A stretch of 64,000 nucleotides of DNA from Rhabdophis nuchalis. Its lineage: Eukaryota; Chordata; Lepidosauria; Squamata; Natricidae. A program made the translations under genes and the position numbers. Shown piece after piece: positions 34,830 through 48,511 of this stretch. The notes under the pieces were generated by a model. That model did not search any database. It had not been told where the DNA came from and saw only the letters and a program-made list of their open reading frames with translations. The stretch covers positions 373,656,419 to 373,720,418 of the forward strand of contig CM077643.1 in assembly GCA_039707465.1 (NCBI GenBank). Reading direction: 5' to 3'. How positions within the stretch are numbered: position 1 is the stretch's first letter; every line of letters begins with the position of its first letter.

Positions 34830-37280
34830 AGCTTCAAAAAAATACCACCACCCAATATTCTTCCCGCTCAGTTATAAGGGGAAATATTCTATTACTCCTT
34901 TCTAAAATCTAAAGCTTGAGACAAGGCTCAATCAGGCAGGGATCCATCACCTTTGCTCCTTCTCCCCACTTTCCCGGCCATTTTTTTCTTCTGCCTCAAG
35001 GCTTGCAATAGTCTAATAAGCAGGTATAGGATCGGGCTTGGAAGTTTCTGCCTCTCTTCGCTCAGAGCTGCCCGCTCCCTTTGAATAAACTGCCCATGGA
35101 GTTAGAAGCTAAGCCGCTTGCCCTCCATGGGACTTAATTGCAAGTCAGAATGAGTGGTCCCCAGACTACATCAAAGGTCCCGGGTGGGCCACTGAGCAAG
35201 GTGGGCTTAAGGGTGAAGAAGCAGCGAAGGCTTTACTAGTCAGAGTTAAATCAGACTTCACTAGTCACTAGTAAAGTCAGAGGCTTGGCTTTACTTTTAC
35301 TCTAAATCCTCAAGGGGATCTGATCTGGAAAAGTCTTAGGATTGAGTTGCCTAAACCTTAGATGGTGCAATTAAGCCTCCAGCCATCTTGCACAGTTCCC
35401 TGCGGAGTCATTTGCCCCCAGCCGAAATGAGCTGAACTCGACTTATAAGAAGGGAGTCAGAAGAGACCCTGCAACAATCTCCCCTGACTTCCATGGCATT
35501 GATTTAGTTTTATTAATCATCCTTTCCATGATCAAAAAGTTAATATGGGGTATGAACAATTGTTGTCTTTAGCTGGAATAAATCAAAATAAAAGGCTGAA
35601 CTAGTTGTTGTAGAAACTGTTGCATGTTTGACTGTCTTTTTTCTTCTTCTATTGGTGAGTTTCAACTACAACCACCTTATAAAGAAAGGGGGAGGTTGGG
35701 ATGGATGCCTTTCTTTCCTGGAGCTTCTCTTCATTGGTTTCAAGTTAACAAGGACCAAACAAGCTTAGTCACCTCCATAGTTATCTAACAACAAACCCCA
35801 TTAAAGACATTGCCTGACCAATTTTAGGGCACAGAAGATAAAGCTGTAATGTTTACCAATATTTTCTTAGCCCAAAAGACCAAGAAGGCATTGTGATCTA
35901 CTCTCCTTGTTGGTCGCCTTCTATTGGTTTCTATTTCTTCCCTGGGTTTATACACCTCTTTTCAAACTAAAGTTCTCTACAAAAACAACATTTCAATAAT
36001 AAAACAACTAGAACCCTCTGTTTATCATACTAGTGAATAGTATGCTGAATAGACGCCCCATTAATTTTAATGTAAATTATAGTTCTTTATTAGCTGGCTG
36101 TAGCAGTGTGATGTTTTGAAGAGTAAATGTGTTGCTGTGGATGCAAGACATTTTAGGCTAATAGCGAGATCTATTTACTCCTAAGAGAGCAATTTAGGAT
36201 ACTGCTAATCAGAAATCCTGCTAAGCATTGGGGTACTTACTCCTAGGTAAGCATATAAGATAGTAACCTGAACTTGCAGTCTGCCCTGACATGGGGGAGG
36301 GGGGGATCAGTATCAAATGATGAAAAGTTTAAATTGAAAGCCTCTGAAAATATAAACTAGATATTCAAATGCACTTGTGCTAAGCCTGCTGTTAGGCTTC
36401 AATATGTCTGCTGATTGCAGTGCAGAAAAATCGACCTAAACAGACAGCAGGAAGAATGAAAGGGATTATTTCTTCAGCCATCCCTTTATTCTAAATGGAT
36501 CCTTCGGTTCACTGGTTTGGATTACCCAAGTTCATCAGAAACTAGGTTCATCCCCAAAGCACAAAAACTCCAGTCATGAACAAACGAATACAACCTTTGA
36601 ATCATTGCGTTTTTCTCAAGAACAATCCTATTTGAGTCAATGGAGCCGCATGCAAAACTGCTTAGTTTAGTACAAAACAGAGGGATGTTTCTCCCCATAT
36701 ATTGAAAAAAGAAAAAAGAGAACCTCAACCATCTGTGGAGGTCGGCTGAGATTCAACTTCATCAGAGTCTGTATTGATGGAGTCAAGCCAGACTCATATG
36801 CAACTCCTTCTGCGCCCTTCATGTAGAATAGTTAAAGAAACCTCTAATCCCTGTTTAGTTTCTTTTTTCTTTCGCATTATATAGGTGGTTTCATTTCATT
36901 GATAGTTCTCCCAGTGCTCAGTACAGGAAATATATATCCCGAAACCCATTCTGCACGTCTTCGTATGTTGGTGATATAGTTTCCTACCTTTTCTTTCATT
37001 TTTCTTTCTCTGGCATTTCTTCCTTCTTTCCTCCCACTTCTAATTTCTTCCTCTCCTTCTGCTGTCCTTGCCTTTTCTTTTCTGAAAAAAATAATAATCT
37101 AAACTCTGGTTGCTAAGAGCAGGAGGGATCATTTCAAGGACATTTGTGTGTGGAATTGTATCTTCCAGCTCTTTCCAGCACTGCCAGAACTTCTAAGTTC
37201 AAGGCTGAGAAACATTTCCAGACTAGCCATAAAAATAAAGGCAATTGATATGAATCGTTTGGGAGTCTGAATTCAAATGG
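34830..37280. other. Intergenic stretch, no genes recognised
   Basis: No credible exon. A triple GTCAGAG...CACTAGTAAAGTCAGA direct/inverted motif occurs at 35230-35285 (ACTAGTCAGAGTTAAATCAG / ACTAGTCACTAGTAAAGTCAG). Otherwise it is AT-rich single-copy-looking DNA. Confidence 0.5.
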
Positions 37281-37288
37281 GTGTGGGG

Positions 37289-37420
37289 CAGTATTTCTCA
37301 ACCTTGTCAACTTGAAGATGTCTGGACTTCAACTCCCAGAATTCCCCAGCAAATGCTGGCTGGGGAATTCTGGGAGTTGAAGTCCAGACATCTTCAAGTT
37401 GACAAGATTGAGAAACACTG
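37289..37420. mobile_element. Palindromic hAT-type MITE with perfect TSD
   Basis: The arms CAGTATTTCTCAACCTTGTC and GACAAGATTGAGAAACACTG extend into ~60-base reverse-complementary halves meeting at CCCCAGCAAATGCTGGCTGGGG. The TSD GTGTGGGG is perfect at 37281-37288 and 37421-37428. Confidence 0.92.
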
Positions 37421-37429
37421 GTGTGGGGG

Positions 37430-40280
37430 AAAATGCCTCTTCTCACATAACATGGACCCTAGACCGTTTCTTAGATTGGAGCCAGCCAGCTCCATATACC
37501 TGACCATATGGATCCACTGACATGGCTGAGGAAATTACATAAATGATACTGTTAGGCTTTGACCTTGCTTAAAATATGACAGGATGAAGATGAGCTTGCA
37601 GAACAATCTTGATGTCCTCCAGATGTTTTGGAAAATAAACCCTGTCATCTCTAGCTATGCTGATCGGAGTGATGAGAGGAAGTCAGTTACCCCATTGTGA
37701 AAATTGAATTACAGAAGAGCTAAAGGGAAGATTTTTATTTTTTACATTTGATCATACTGAAGCAAAATTGATGCATTTTCATGGAACATTTTCAGTTCAG
37801 TGTGATGAACAGAAAAAGAACTTTCAAGAATTACACAAATTCACCTCGCTGAATCATAAATTGTAAAATGGGGAAGTACTGGTAGCTATCTCAGTTTGCC
37901 CCAAAGTCTCTGGAGGAAAAATAAGATTCTGTATTATTGTAATTAATCAACATTGTCTGATTCATTCTGAGCTAGTTCCTCTGTTAAGTTTCTATTCCTC
38001 ATTGTGGAACATAAAGTTTGCAAACGTAAGCTAGATTTTCCACACTCCAGGCATTTATTAAGTTTGAGAAAACTAATGTAAGAGCACATAAAAAATGGGC
38101 AGTAGGTCAAAATTGAGCGAGTAGGATAGGAACTTTGTATTTCATGCATAACAATAGATGGCTTGGTCAAATGACCAATTAGATCAAGAAACATATATGC
38201 AAAATACCAAATAATTCCCAGACTTATTGAATAACTCTATGAAATTTGAAAGTTTATTACGTCCTTGCATAGAATCTAAATCCATTGTAACATCCAGTCC
38301 AGATTCCCCAGTCTGGGTCTGGCACATTCTTTCTAAAGAGTATAGGAAATGTAGTCTAACATATCTGGAGGGCTCCAGCTTATGGAAAGCTGTGCTAATC
38401 TTTCAAGGCTTCGGAACATCTGATACATGTTTTACTCATATTTAATTCTGGCCAACCAACAGAGCCCCTGACCTCAGTGGAGAAATATTTAAGTGAGTTT
38501 AGCATGGCCTCGGCATTGGAACGCTGGGACTATTCAAGCCATCTGTATTCGAAATGTGTTCCTTTGATCCTTCCTTCTCCAGAAAACATAATTCTCCCAC
38601 TAAAAGAAAAAGGCATCTTTCTGGAGAGAAGATCAAAGGCATACCCTTAGGATTCAGATAACTTTGCTACAATCAATTAATACTGCTAATGGGTCTTTCT
38701 AGCAAGTCTGAGTCGGGCATTCTCTAAACAAAGATAAATCCACATCCAAATTTTGCATAAAGAAGCAGGGATCCTAGAGCATAGGCAGGTCACTTTAGGG
38801 TGCTGGTAGCTTCAAACAATAGTTGAAATAGATTATTATTAAACCTGCCTTTGCAGCATTTTCTAGAGAACGGTTCAGATGTTATGTGCGTGACCTGGGT
38901 CCTACATTCCGGCATGCATATTCATCAAGGAGGAGAAAACAAATGCCATCTTTTAAAAAGGAATGTCTATTTACAGGATCATAAGCATTTAGGCACAGCC
39001 AAAAAGGGGAAAAAGGACCAGGAAGGAAGATGAAAGTAAACATTGGATACCAGATCAGTTGTTGTAACCACTGAATTCTTTCTACCTTGACTTATCTTAT
39101 TTCAAGGGAACTGGAAGGGAGGCAGAGTGCAGTCTTCCAAGGGCAATGTTTCCTTTGCAAATAAATGGGAGAACAAGAGTTTTTCTTCAGTAACTCCTGT
39201 GCAACAGAATTAACATTGTTAGTAGAAGAAAAGAGAGCTACGTCCTTTTGATCAGATCAGATTTTAGAGGTGTGTGTGTGTACTACACAGCTTCATTTCA
39301 AGACTTGGCTCTCTTGCTCTTTGCTTTCCCGTTTTTCAGTTAATCATGGGGAGTTGGGGGTCATTGGTACAGATGAGAAAGAGAATAAACAAACAAACAA
39401 GCCTATGTAGTAATGTAAGTCTTGGAAGCCAGGTTGTTTCATTTCTCCCTGCTGGAAATTATCTTTGTTCTTGGAGAAGGCTGGGGGGGGGGGGGGGGAT
39501 CAAGTGAGCATCAGCTGAGGAGGAAGCAGGAAATGGCCATTGCACTAGACAGGTATTTAGAAATGGGGGTGGGAGGTGGGGAGCAGGGGTTCTACAGGCA
39601 AGTTGGAAATTGTAGAGGTGTTGCTTTAATGCTTTCAATTTTTGACTCTCTTGTGTATGAGATCTGATGGTAGAATCCTATGTTCTCCGCAATGTTTGCT
39701 AATGGCCATGCACGTATTGAACACCAAATAAATAGAAAAAAAAATCCCTAACATAATTGGATTTTGTTTTCAAATGTTTGCTTATTGGCCAGCTGTCATT
39801 CTCTACCACTTACCCCAATATCACTTTTCAAGCTTACTATGATTATGAGAAATAAAATCTGTGTTAAGAGTTTTATTAGCAAAAAATAAAATATAATTAA
39901 CTCGTTGGTTTACCTAGTGCCCATAGCCATTCACACTCAGCAAATTATTTTGCATGGTGGGCAAAATTTACCTTTGGCTGTGCTTGGTGTCTTAAGTGAT
40001 GAAGGGAGCTGAGAGGTGGAGAATGACTCGTATTTGCCTTATTTGGGTTTTGCTCACATGTCATGCAATCACTCAGCATCAAGTCATTTTCTGAAAGCAA
40101 CACAAGATGTTCCACTTTTAGTCCATATTGATTGAAAATTCATGAAGACTATGAAAAGGTGTACGCACCTTTTATGAATTCCATAATGTTCAAATCAAAT
40201 TAACGTCATTATTAGAGGGTGGTTAATATTTTATTTTATTTTAATCGTTCTGCATGCATGTATTTCTGTAATTTGTTTAT
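37430..40280. other. Intergenic stretch, no genes recognised
   Basis: It has a 16-base G run at 39483-39498 and short diverged hAT-like scraps (for example 37610-37675 and 38330-38400), but no coding match and no clear regulatory signature. Confidence 0.45.
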
Positions 40281-40399
40281 CTCGCTTATATACCACCCAC
40301 TCCAGACAGCTTTTGGCAAACCTTCAACATATCCATTCCCTCCTCCTCCTCCTCCTCCTCCTTCTTCATGATTATGCCTGTTTTAGCTTTGGAGGAATG

Positions 40400-40910
40400 A
40401 ACCTCTCCGCACCGCCCTTTTCCACTGACAACTGCTTCCAATCCGTGGTGCGGAGGCGTCATACAGATCCCAAATCCCCTTTCCCGCTGAAGCCGACCCC
40501 GATGCTCTTTCGCCGCCTGTTTACTGGCTTCAACGTCCTTCCGCCCCGTGTAAACGGCGCCTTGCTGCGCCGGTTCCCCTGCTACGCCGGAGCGTTGCGC
40601 CTCCCGGGATATTAATGAGGTGTCCGCTGATAGGGAGCTCTGCAGGGTCGCCGCCGGCCTGTCTCTGCTGCTCGGGCGTAGACTCCCCGGCGCTGGGTAA
40701 GGGCAGAACCCGGCGGACCCCGATCGCTCCGTGCGAGCCCTTGTTTCTCTGCAGATTACAGCAGCGAGGGAAGGAAGGAGCAGGGAAAGGAAACGCGCAC
40801 GGCTTGACCGGATCTGCTCCCTTCTTGACGGGCAGAGCAGATGGGCCTGAAATCCCCACGCGAGCCGTCCAGCAGACACTCCTGTCGGGAATGTGTCAGT
40901 TGAGAATGAA
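40400..40910. promoter_or_regulatory. CpG island about 21 kb upstream of the GATA4 promoter
   Basis: About 500 bases with dense CG (GCGGAGGCG, CCGCCCCG, AAACGGCGCC, GCTGCGCCGG, GTCGCCGCCGGCC, CGGCGCTGG, CCCGGCGGACCCCGATCG). A plus-strand donor-like site CGCTGG|GTAAGGG lies at 40697, and a (CTC)n tract precedes it at 40337-40364. It is a likely promoter of an unannotated, possibly non-coding transcript or an alternative GATA4 promoter. The 244-codon minus-strand frame over it has no recognisable domain. Confidence 0.5.
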
Positions 40911-41084
40911 ACCCTGAACATGGGACCTTTCCAAGCCCTTCCGTCGCCCTTCTCTTGCAATCCCCAACTCCCAAGGGGTTTGGGGAGAAAGGGACCAGTG
41001 TCTAACAGCATTGAGGGCACCAGGTTGGGAAACGAAGGAACTGCTGCTTCTCAAGGCCACAGGTGAATCCAACCAGTTAGTTGG

Positions 41085-41212
41085 AAGTTCTTTCAAGCAG
41101 AGATTGGCCTGCCATTTGTCAGAAATGGTGTAGGGTCTCCTGCTTGGGCAGGGGTGGGTAGGTTGGACTTGATGACCTACAAGGTCCCATCCAACTCTGT
41201 TAATCTGTAGGC
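41085..41212 (+). mobile_element. CR1 LINE 3' end fragment
   Basis: GTTCTTTCAAGCAGAGATTGG, AGAAATGGTGTAGGGTCTCC and GTTGGACTTGATGACCTACA followed by AGGTCCCATCCAACTCTG are the CR1 3' consensus blocks. Confidence 0.88.
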
Positions 41213-41799
41213 GCAAATTGGCACATACCTATCCAAACCCCTTTATTTTACATTCCCAAATACAAACAAAAGGTTCTGCGAGGAAAGACAATGCAGAGTA
41301 AAGAAAACACCGTGACTGGGGTCTTTTCTTCGCAACCTTCTGCCAGTGATCTCAGCTTTTCAGGAATTTGGAATATGCGAAAGTAATGGAGATTGCACAG
41401 TCTTTATATTCCCAGTAGTGTTCCTGGCTGCTGCCTGTAGGAATCCTTGTTTGGGCTCAGGGCTGGTGTAGGGTGGGACCCCAGGCGCCTTACAAGGATT
41501 GAGCAAGGTTTCCCTTTGTGCATATAGAAAGACAGGCCACATAATCCCATCACAGGGCAGTGTGACCATGAAATAGAAGGTAGGAAGGTAAAGTATTTAG
41601 ATTGGAGCCCCATAGAATTGCATTAGCTCTGTTGGTGAGTTTGTTGTGTTGCAATTCATCTACAATGAGGACTTCTTGCCTGTGCTGTACACACAACCCC
41701 CTTAATCAGCTTAACTGAAGAGCTAAGGCATTTGCACAACATATTAAGCTTGGTTAGCGTTAACCTTGGTTGCTTAACATGCTCTACATTTATCCAATG

Positions 41800-41930
41800 T
41801 TGAGGAGTTTTTCAAACAGAGGTTGTGAATAGTCATTTGTATGGAATAATGTAAGTCACGCAGTATGCAGGGGGTTGGAATTGATGACCTCTTTAGTTCC
41901 TTCCATTTGTTCAGCTCTATGGGCTGCCAT
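41800..41930 (+). mobile_element. Diverged CR1 LINE 3' end fragment
   Basis: GAGTTTTTCAAACAGAGGTTG, GGGGGTTGGAATTGATGACC and TCTTTAGTTCCTTCCATTTG match the CR1 3' end with many changes, so it is older than the copies at 34655 and 41085. Confidence 0.8.
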
Positions 41931-42502
41931 ACTAATAGACCATGGGCTACCTAGAATTCTGATGTTTTGCCAGGAAGGTAAGGTGGTCTGCTCTGTTTGT
42001 GATGAGCTGCCAAGAACTGCACTACAGAGCAGATTGCTTTACCTTTGAAGATACCTGGTACAGATACTGGTATAACATTGGAATACACATCCCAGTCTAT
42101 TAGAATGGAAGCTCATAGGATCATAGAATGGAACCCTCTGAGATAAAAGCCTTTGTGCTTAATGTCACTTCATTTAGTTAGTTTATAGTTCAAATCTAGT
42201 AATAATAAAAGTAATAAAGTCTTATGCGAATCCAGAAAATGCATTCATTCAAAAGCTTGTTTAAGTGTATTTTATGAATGTAGACTTTTTGCTTCTCCTT
42301 CCAAGGACCAGGGTGGTTTTTTTTTTCTAGGCTGGATTTAGAGGTGGGTGACCAGTTATCAGACCATATTTGGGAAATGCAAATTCAGCTGAAACTAACC
42401 GTTCAATTCATTGTTTCTTTTTGTACAGAATGTTTTTTACTTCAATGTGGCTCCTAATTTGCAAGAGGATTTACAAGATGATGCAAACTGATCTTGTCAT
42501 AC

Positions 42503-42592
42503 AATGTATGTATGTATGTATGTATGTATGTATGTATGTATGTATGTATGTGTATACGCACGCGCACACACACATACATAGATACATACAAA
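42503..42592. repeat. (ATGT)n followed by CA-rich microsatellite
   Basis: About 12 ATGT units (42503-42550), then GTGTATACGCACGCGCACAC and ACATACATAGATACATACA. The alternating CGCACGCGCACACAC segment favours Z-DNA. Confidence 0.93.
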
Positions 42593-42599
42593 ATGGATT

Positions 42600-45500
42600 A
42601 CAAACAGTGAAAACCTCTTGGTATTTTACAGGTAAAATGAATGAGGAAGGGTGCCAAAGTTGTTCTGTACCACTTTGTGTAGATTCTACTGTGTCTTTAA
42701 TATAAGGTGCCTGGAATCACCTATGTATGAGTCAGAAAGCTATATAAATTTGTTTAATAAATAATAAATACAAAAGCCAACATACAAGCATACTTTTGCA
42801 ATCTGAAGCACTATATTGCCGTAGTTACATTCAGGATTTTAAAGATAACTCTTGATTCCTAAATGTAGACTTTCAACTTCTTCCAGTTTATTTTAAGATG
42901 AAAATATGCACTCCCCCCCAAAAAAATTACCATATATCAAGGAGTGGGGTAACTCCCAGTAACACTCCCAGTAACACCAATCAGTGATGAAGAATGCTGG
43001 GAGTTGTAGCCTAGTAAGATTTAGAGGGTCATAAATTTCCTTTCTGTGGCTTATAATAGCCTAAATATGCTTTGCAACTTAGCTTATGGAAACACATTCA
43101 GATTCATAATTCTACTGGCTATCTTTGAAAGGAAAAACAACCAGCGACATTTAAATGTAGCTAGCTCAGTTAGATACCAGTTCTCAGTTCTATCTAACTA
43201 GTTTAAAAAAAATCACTATTGTGATTATAATAGTGGTTTTACTTTTTTTTTAAAAAGAATCACAGCAGCTTTCAGAAGTTTTCACTGTACATTATTTGCA
43301 TAAATGATTATATTTTCTTTTTAGATAGACATAGTTTTACCCAATCCTTCTGAAGACAGAAACAGGCAGTCGGTCTGGATTTTGGCTAATCTAACACATA
43401 GCCTGCAGTAGTTCTAGAAAAGACATGGCAGTAAAACTACTACCGGTAGGTCTCGTGAAACAAACCGATTCTTCTTACAGCTGCTCTAGTTAGAGGTGAA
43501 TAAATTCTTTATCTATGCCCACATTTGCTTGTCTGTTCATCTTTTTTCAACCCCGATATTTGTCTCCCTCAGGAGACCTTGAGCTGCATGGCCTTGGAAA
43601 GAGCAAATCCAATAGCTCTGCTTCTCAGCCAAATTTGTCTTATTACTTTCCACCTCTGCAGTGGTCTCTTTGTCTAGACAGGACAATTTGCACATTCTAT
43701 AGTGATGGGTTGTAACATTTTTTTTAATTAAACGCAAATCCTCAGTGTGTGTGTGGGGGGGAGGATGGAACCCACCCTATCATCTGTAACCCTTTGCTTG
43801 TTCAGTCAGTCCAAACAAAGGATAAACAATTGATTACAAGAAACCCCACCCACGGTCAATAGCCATCCAGAGATATCTCTATCGGTGGTTAGTGATTGGT
43901 GCCCTCCTAGAAGCTTAAGAACAAAAAAAGAGAAGAAAGTCCAGAGTTGTCTAATTGATTGTTAGGGTTGTACAGATTAGATAGCAAGAAAGTAGCACAG
44001 GGAGTTATCAGAAACTTCAAGATGACTGAACAACCGTGGAAAGCTCCTGGAATAAGCTGGATGAGATCTGTGTGAATTACCAGGAGGTAATGAATGGAAG
44101 GATAATGCCCTGTTCCAATGCCAATCTTCTGCCCAGGATATATTGGCCTCTTTACCTTCTCCTATCCTTCCCAATGGTCCTGAACTTGGCTTCCTCAGCC
44201 TGTTATCTTCCAGATGCATTGAATCAATAAATCTTAAAATTCAGCTAATGTAGACTATGCAGTTTCAATACATACCTCAGAAGGATTCTTCTACTCTGCC
44301 CTCCCCCAACCCGTTAATTTCCATATATGTAGACTTCAACTCCCAATCATTCTCAACCGTGGTTATTTGGAGCCTGTCTCCTTGTTCTGCTCTAACAATG
44401 CAAAGAGCTCAATGTCTGGATTGCAGCACCATTCCGTCCGGTCCAATTTCATTTACAACATGGCACCAGGAGGTGCTCTTTCCTCATCTCTATTACCAAC
44501 TGCAGGTATATACCAAGTTTTTCATTTTAGTAAGCATATCTAGCAGCTACAAATTTGTTGAATAATTTTCTAAGATAGCAATTTATCTTATTCCAATGAA
44601 ATGTCACATATGTTACTGTCTTTGGAAATCCATATATAAAGCTTACTTATAAAGATCCCAACGAGTATCCCAACATATCAGAGGCTTGTTGAAGATACAG
44701 AATGGGAAGATGCAATGTTGGACTGAACAAAAGATTTCCCTGTCCTTTTTGGAAGAACAAAAAAAAAAAGATGCTGAATTAGTGGGCAACACTCCCACCA
44801 AAAATGTTTTCTTACATGCACCTATTTGAAACACACAAGGATGGCATTTCTGTGGATTGTCAGATATGTTGAAGAATAGAAAGATACATTTGTGTCTATT
44901 AGGTTATGATGGGGCCATTATAATGGGAATTATAATAGGAATGATGGCTGCAATCCTGGAGTTTCTCTAAAATTTTCTACCAAACTGTAATTTTTAATCT
45001 AAAAGAGAGAGAAATTATTTCAAGAATAGAAAGTATTTTATTTATTTATTTGTTTCTTTGTTTATTTAAATGTATTGGTGAGTAAATTTATTACATAATT
45101 TTTATTATTAAATACATTATTATTTACTATAATAAATTGATAAATTATTATGTAAGTTAGTTTATTAAATTTATTAACTTAATTTTGTGTGTGTAAGCTT
45201 GTTAACTATTAAAATATAAAATGTATTAGTACTAGTTCCACCTATATGTGTTCATGTGATCCCAAATATATTACTTTCTGAGTAATGATGCCTCCCCAAA
45301 GCCATGCCACTGGTGCAGACAACGATAGTAGTAATAATAATAATGGCATCTTCTTCAGCTATATTGTCAATTAATGAGGATTTCATAGTTGCCAGCGGAT
45401 GTAAGGTGGTAAACTGGAAGATGATGCAATGAGGCTGATTCATTGCAATTATGGCATCACCCTTTTAGGACTCTGATGAGGTCCACACACATGTCTATAT

Positions 45501-46780
45501 TTATACATATAGGTGGTTATTAGAGGGTGTCTCTCTCTCTCTCCCTCTCTCAACATTTATTTCATTTTCTCTCCTTGTGTCCATAGCTGGGTGGGAATTT
45601 GTGTCTGCATTTGTATGTTTGTATGTATTTTGTATATAAATCACTATTAACTGTCTAAAGGCTCTGTGTGTTGTGTGCTATATTTTGCTCCTGGGTTTAT
45701 CTCATAATAGTAGTCACGCTGCCAAAACTCTAACATATATAATATGTGGTACTGCCTTTCTGTGCCGATATTATTTAATACTTGCTCTTTTCTCTTCTCC
45801 TAACTCTACTAACCTGAGGTTTTATTTGTCCGAAATCAATCTAGGCATCTTATGCATACAGCCCAGGCATTCCATCATGGGTCTGTCTCTGTACGGACAA
45901 GCCTCAGGGGACAGAACACGTATCTTTTACAAGAGATATGATTCTCTTTATTTGTAAATTGTTGACACCCTGGAACATAAGAACTGAAATAAAAATTATA
46001 AGACTCTAATAAAAATGCTGCAGAATGGACAGAATGCCATTGAGTTTTTGCAAATCAGTTTGAGTCTCTTAGTTTAATTATAGACCAGAGTCTGGCCATT
46101 TTCATTTTTAACTTCTCTGGCCCTAGGAGAGAAAGAAATGCAATGATGTCTGGGCTGCAAGCATTCTGCAGCAGAGATAATATATTTGGATGACTTCCAC
46201 AAAAAAGGAGCTCTGTTAGAACCCAACACCTTAATTATCCTTAGCATTTTTGGCTTCAATAATGCATACATCACAATGAAAGGATGGAGTCCTAAGGTGA
46301 TAAAATGAACTGAAATTGACTATAGATGGGAAACTTTTTTTATTATTTTTTTTTTTTACGTCTTCCCAACCCATGTAAAATTAAGCAATAACTCCTTGGA
46401 AGTAGAAAAAATATATAGCCCAACACAGGAAAGGCTGGAGAAGAAACTAGCAGACGTTTCTTTTAAAAATAGTTTAAAAAACAACAACTATAAAGGCTGG
46501 GTTTATAGTGGAATGTAACACTTAATAGCTGTTAGTTTATAGCTGCGCTTTTAAGAATAAATAAGACAAAACAAAGCAACAGCACAAAATTAAAACAACA
46601 GCAGCAATCCATGGAGGGGATCAGTTATTAAAGCTTTTTTTTAATTTAAATGTTTATGGTTTCATTATAAAAGTAGGAATGTGTCTGTAGTCCTAAGAAT
46701 GGTTTGGCATAAGAATATTTTCCATTTTTCATACAAGAGATACCATGAGCTTGATCCTTTCCCATCTTCCAATGTTTAGA
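42600..46780. other. Intergenic stretch, no genes recognised
   Basis: It is AT-rich with a (CT)n tract at 45528-45552, T-runs at 46338-46360 and a TTTATTTA-rich zone at 45030-45240. No exon or RNA gene was recognised. Confidence 0.45.
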
Positions 46781-46784
46781 TTGG

Positions 46785-47400
46785 ATTAGATTAATAAAAG
46801 TTGGAAGGGACCTTGTAGGTCATCTAGTCCAACTCCCCACCCAAGCAGGAGACCCTACACCATTTCTGATAAATGGCAGTCCAATCTCTTCTGGAAAGCC
46901 TCCAGTTATGAGGCTCCCACAACTTCTGAAGGCAAGTTGTTCCATTGGTTGATGGTTCTCACTGTCAGAAAAATTTTCCTTATTTCTAGATTGAATCTCT
47001 CCTTGATCAGTTTCCATCCATTATTTCTTGTCTGGCCTTCAGGTGCCTTGAAAATAGCTTGACCCCCTCCTCTCTATGGTAGCCCCTCAAGTATTGGAAC
47101 ACTGCTATCATGTCTCCCCTGGTCCTTCTCTTCACTAGACTAGCCATGCCTAGTTCCTGTTCTTCATATGTTTTAGTCGCTAGTCCCCTAATCATCCTGG
47201 TTGCTCTTCTCTGCACTTTTTCCTAGAGTCTCAACATCTTTTGTATAGTGTGGTGACCAAAACTGGATGCAGTATTGTAGGTGTGGTCTTACTAAAGCTT
47301 TATAGAGTGATATTAGTACCTCACTTGATCTTAATTGTATCCCTCTGTTAATGCAGCTTGTTGAATGAAGTTCTCAGGGTGGCTGCAACATTTACCCTGC
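46785..47400 (-). pseudogene. CR1 LINE, C-terminal ORF2 and 3' end, degraded
   Basis: On the minus strand the frame gives MQRRATRMIRGLATKTYEEQ, then ELGMASLVKRRTRGDMIAVFQYLRG, the C-terminal tail of CR1 ORF2. It continues (other frame, ~46820-47017) through the 3' UTR blocks to the terminal AGGTCCCTTCCAACTTTTAT. Frameshifts and stops show it is dead; only about 600 bases of the several-kilobase element remain. Confidence 0.9.
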
Positions 47401-47865
47401 AGATGGAAAAACATTTGGGATGGGTAGCCCTTTAATTGGCTCTCTAGAACCTTTCAGTGGCAGAGAAGTGGGAAAAATTGTTAGGTGAGTTAAGCCGCAC
47501 ACATTTTCTCCCTATCTTTCACACAATGCTACTTTCCCTGTAGAGACTGGGAGCAGAATGGATTGGGGAGGAAGCCTTTTCCCTGACAATCAGAATTCAT
47601 TTTTTCTTCATACCAAAGCATTCCTTCTCTTCTGCAGGAACAGATCACCCAGCTTAGGTTGAGGTGAGAGTCTGTATATTACCCCTTTTCTGCCTGCCAA
47701 TCTTGATATGAAAGTTTCTTGGCAATATCAGAGATATTGGCAGGGCAAAGACCCAACTGTAATAGAGATCTCTTGTCCAAGGTGTTACCAACTCACCCTT
47801 TTTAAAGAACCCTCTCTTTATTCATTCCAATATAATTTGAACACATTGGGGGATGATATTATTTA

Positions 47866-48225
47866 CTTTATTCATGAAACATGAAACTCAGCCAACTGAA
47901 ACATTTAAAAATGCATTGCAAGTACCATTGACTGGTGCTAGTGGTTGATACAATTTGCTTCCAGCATCCTAAGTATCAACCAAGTATCTTCTTAGAATGT
48001 AAGATGTTCCAAGTAGCACAGTTTTTTGCAGTTCCGCTGGTGTTATTGCAGGAAGCTGCAATTTGCTGATGTATTTAGTAAAAATTTTGAACATGGTGCC
48101 AAGTGCCCCGATGACAATGGGTATCACTGTGACATGCTTCATCCATAGCCGTGTAGTTTCGATGGCCAGGTCATGATATTTCATTATTTTTTCTAGTTCA
48201 TAATTATGATTATGATTATAATTCT
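47866..48225 (-). pseudogene. Non-LTR retrotransposon C-terminal ORF fragment with 3' UTR
   Basis: The minus-strand frame contains EKIMKYHDLAIETTRLWMKH, then VTVIPIVIGALGTMFKIFTK and a terminal LQKTVLLGTSYILRRYLVDT. This is a conserved tail found at the end of some reptile and invertebrate LINE polyproteins; I recall it from R4/Dong-like or related clades and am not certain which. The 3' UTR (47866-47968) is the unit repeated at 48351, 48535 and 48692. A microsatellite replaces the sequence upstream of the fragment. Confidence 0.6.
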
Positions 48226-48227
48226 TC

Positions 48228-48285
<58 letters not shown>

Positions 48286-48350
48286 CAACAACAACAACAA
48301 CAATAACAATAATAATAATAATAGTCACCATCACCACCACCATCATCATC
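48223..48350. repeat. (AAT)n-(AAC)n-(ATC/ACC)n compound microsatellite
   Basis: About 20 AAT units, then about 8 AAC units, AAT again and a CACCATCACCACCACCATC segment. The poly-Asn open frame across it is an artefact. Confidence 0.95.
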
Positions 48351-48453
48351 ATATCTTTTATTCATTAAACATAAAATTCAGTCAACTGGACATTTAAAAT
48401 GTCTTACAAATACCATTGACTGGTGCTAATGGTTGATACGGTTTGCTGCCATT

Positions 48454-48511
<58 letters not shown>

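Noticed and set aside
40286..41020. 244-codon open frame on the minus strand
   Set aside because: It spans a CpG island, has no domain or familiar motif, contains a Glu run from the CTC microsatellite, and competes with open frames in four other registers. It is a composition artefact.
48206..48397. Poly-Asn/His open frame
   Set aside because: Pure translation of AAT/AAC/CAC microsatellite units.
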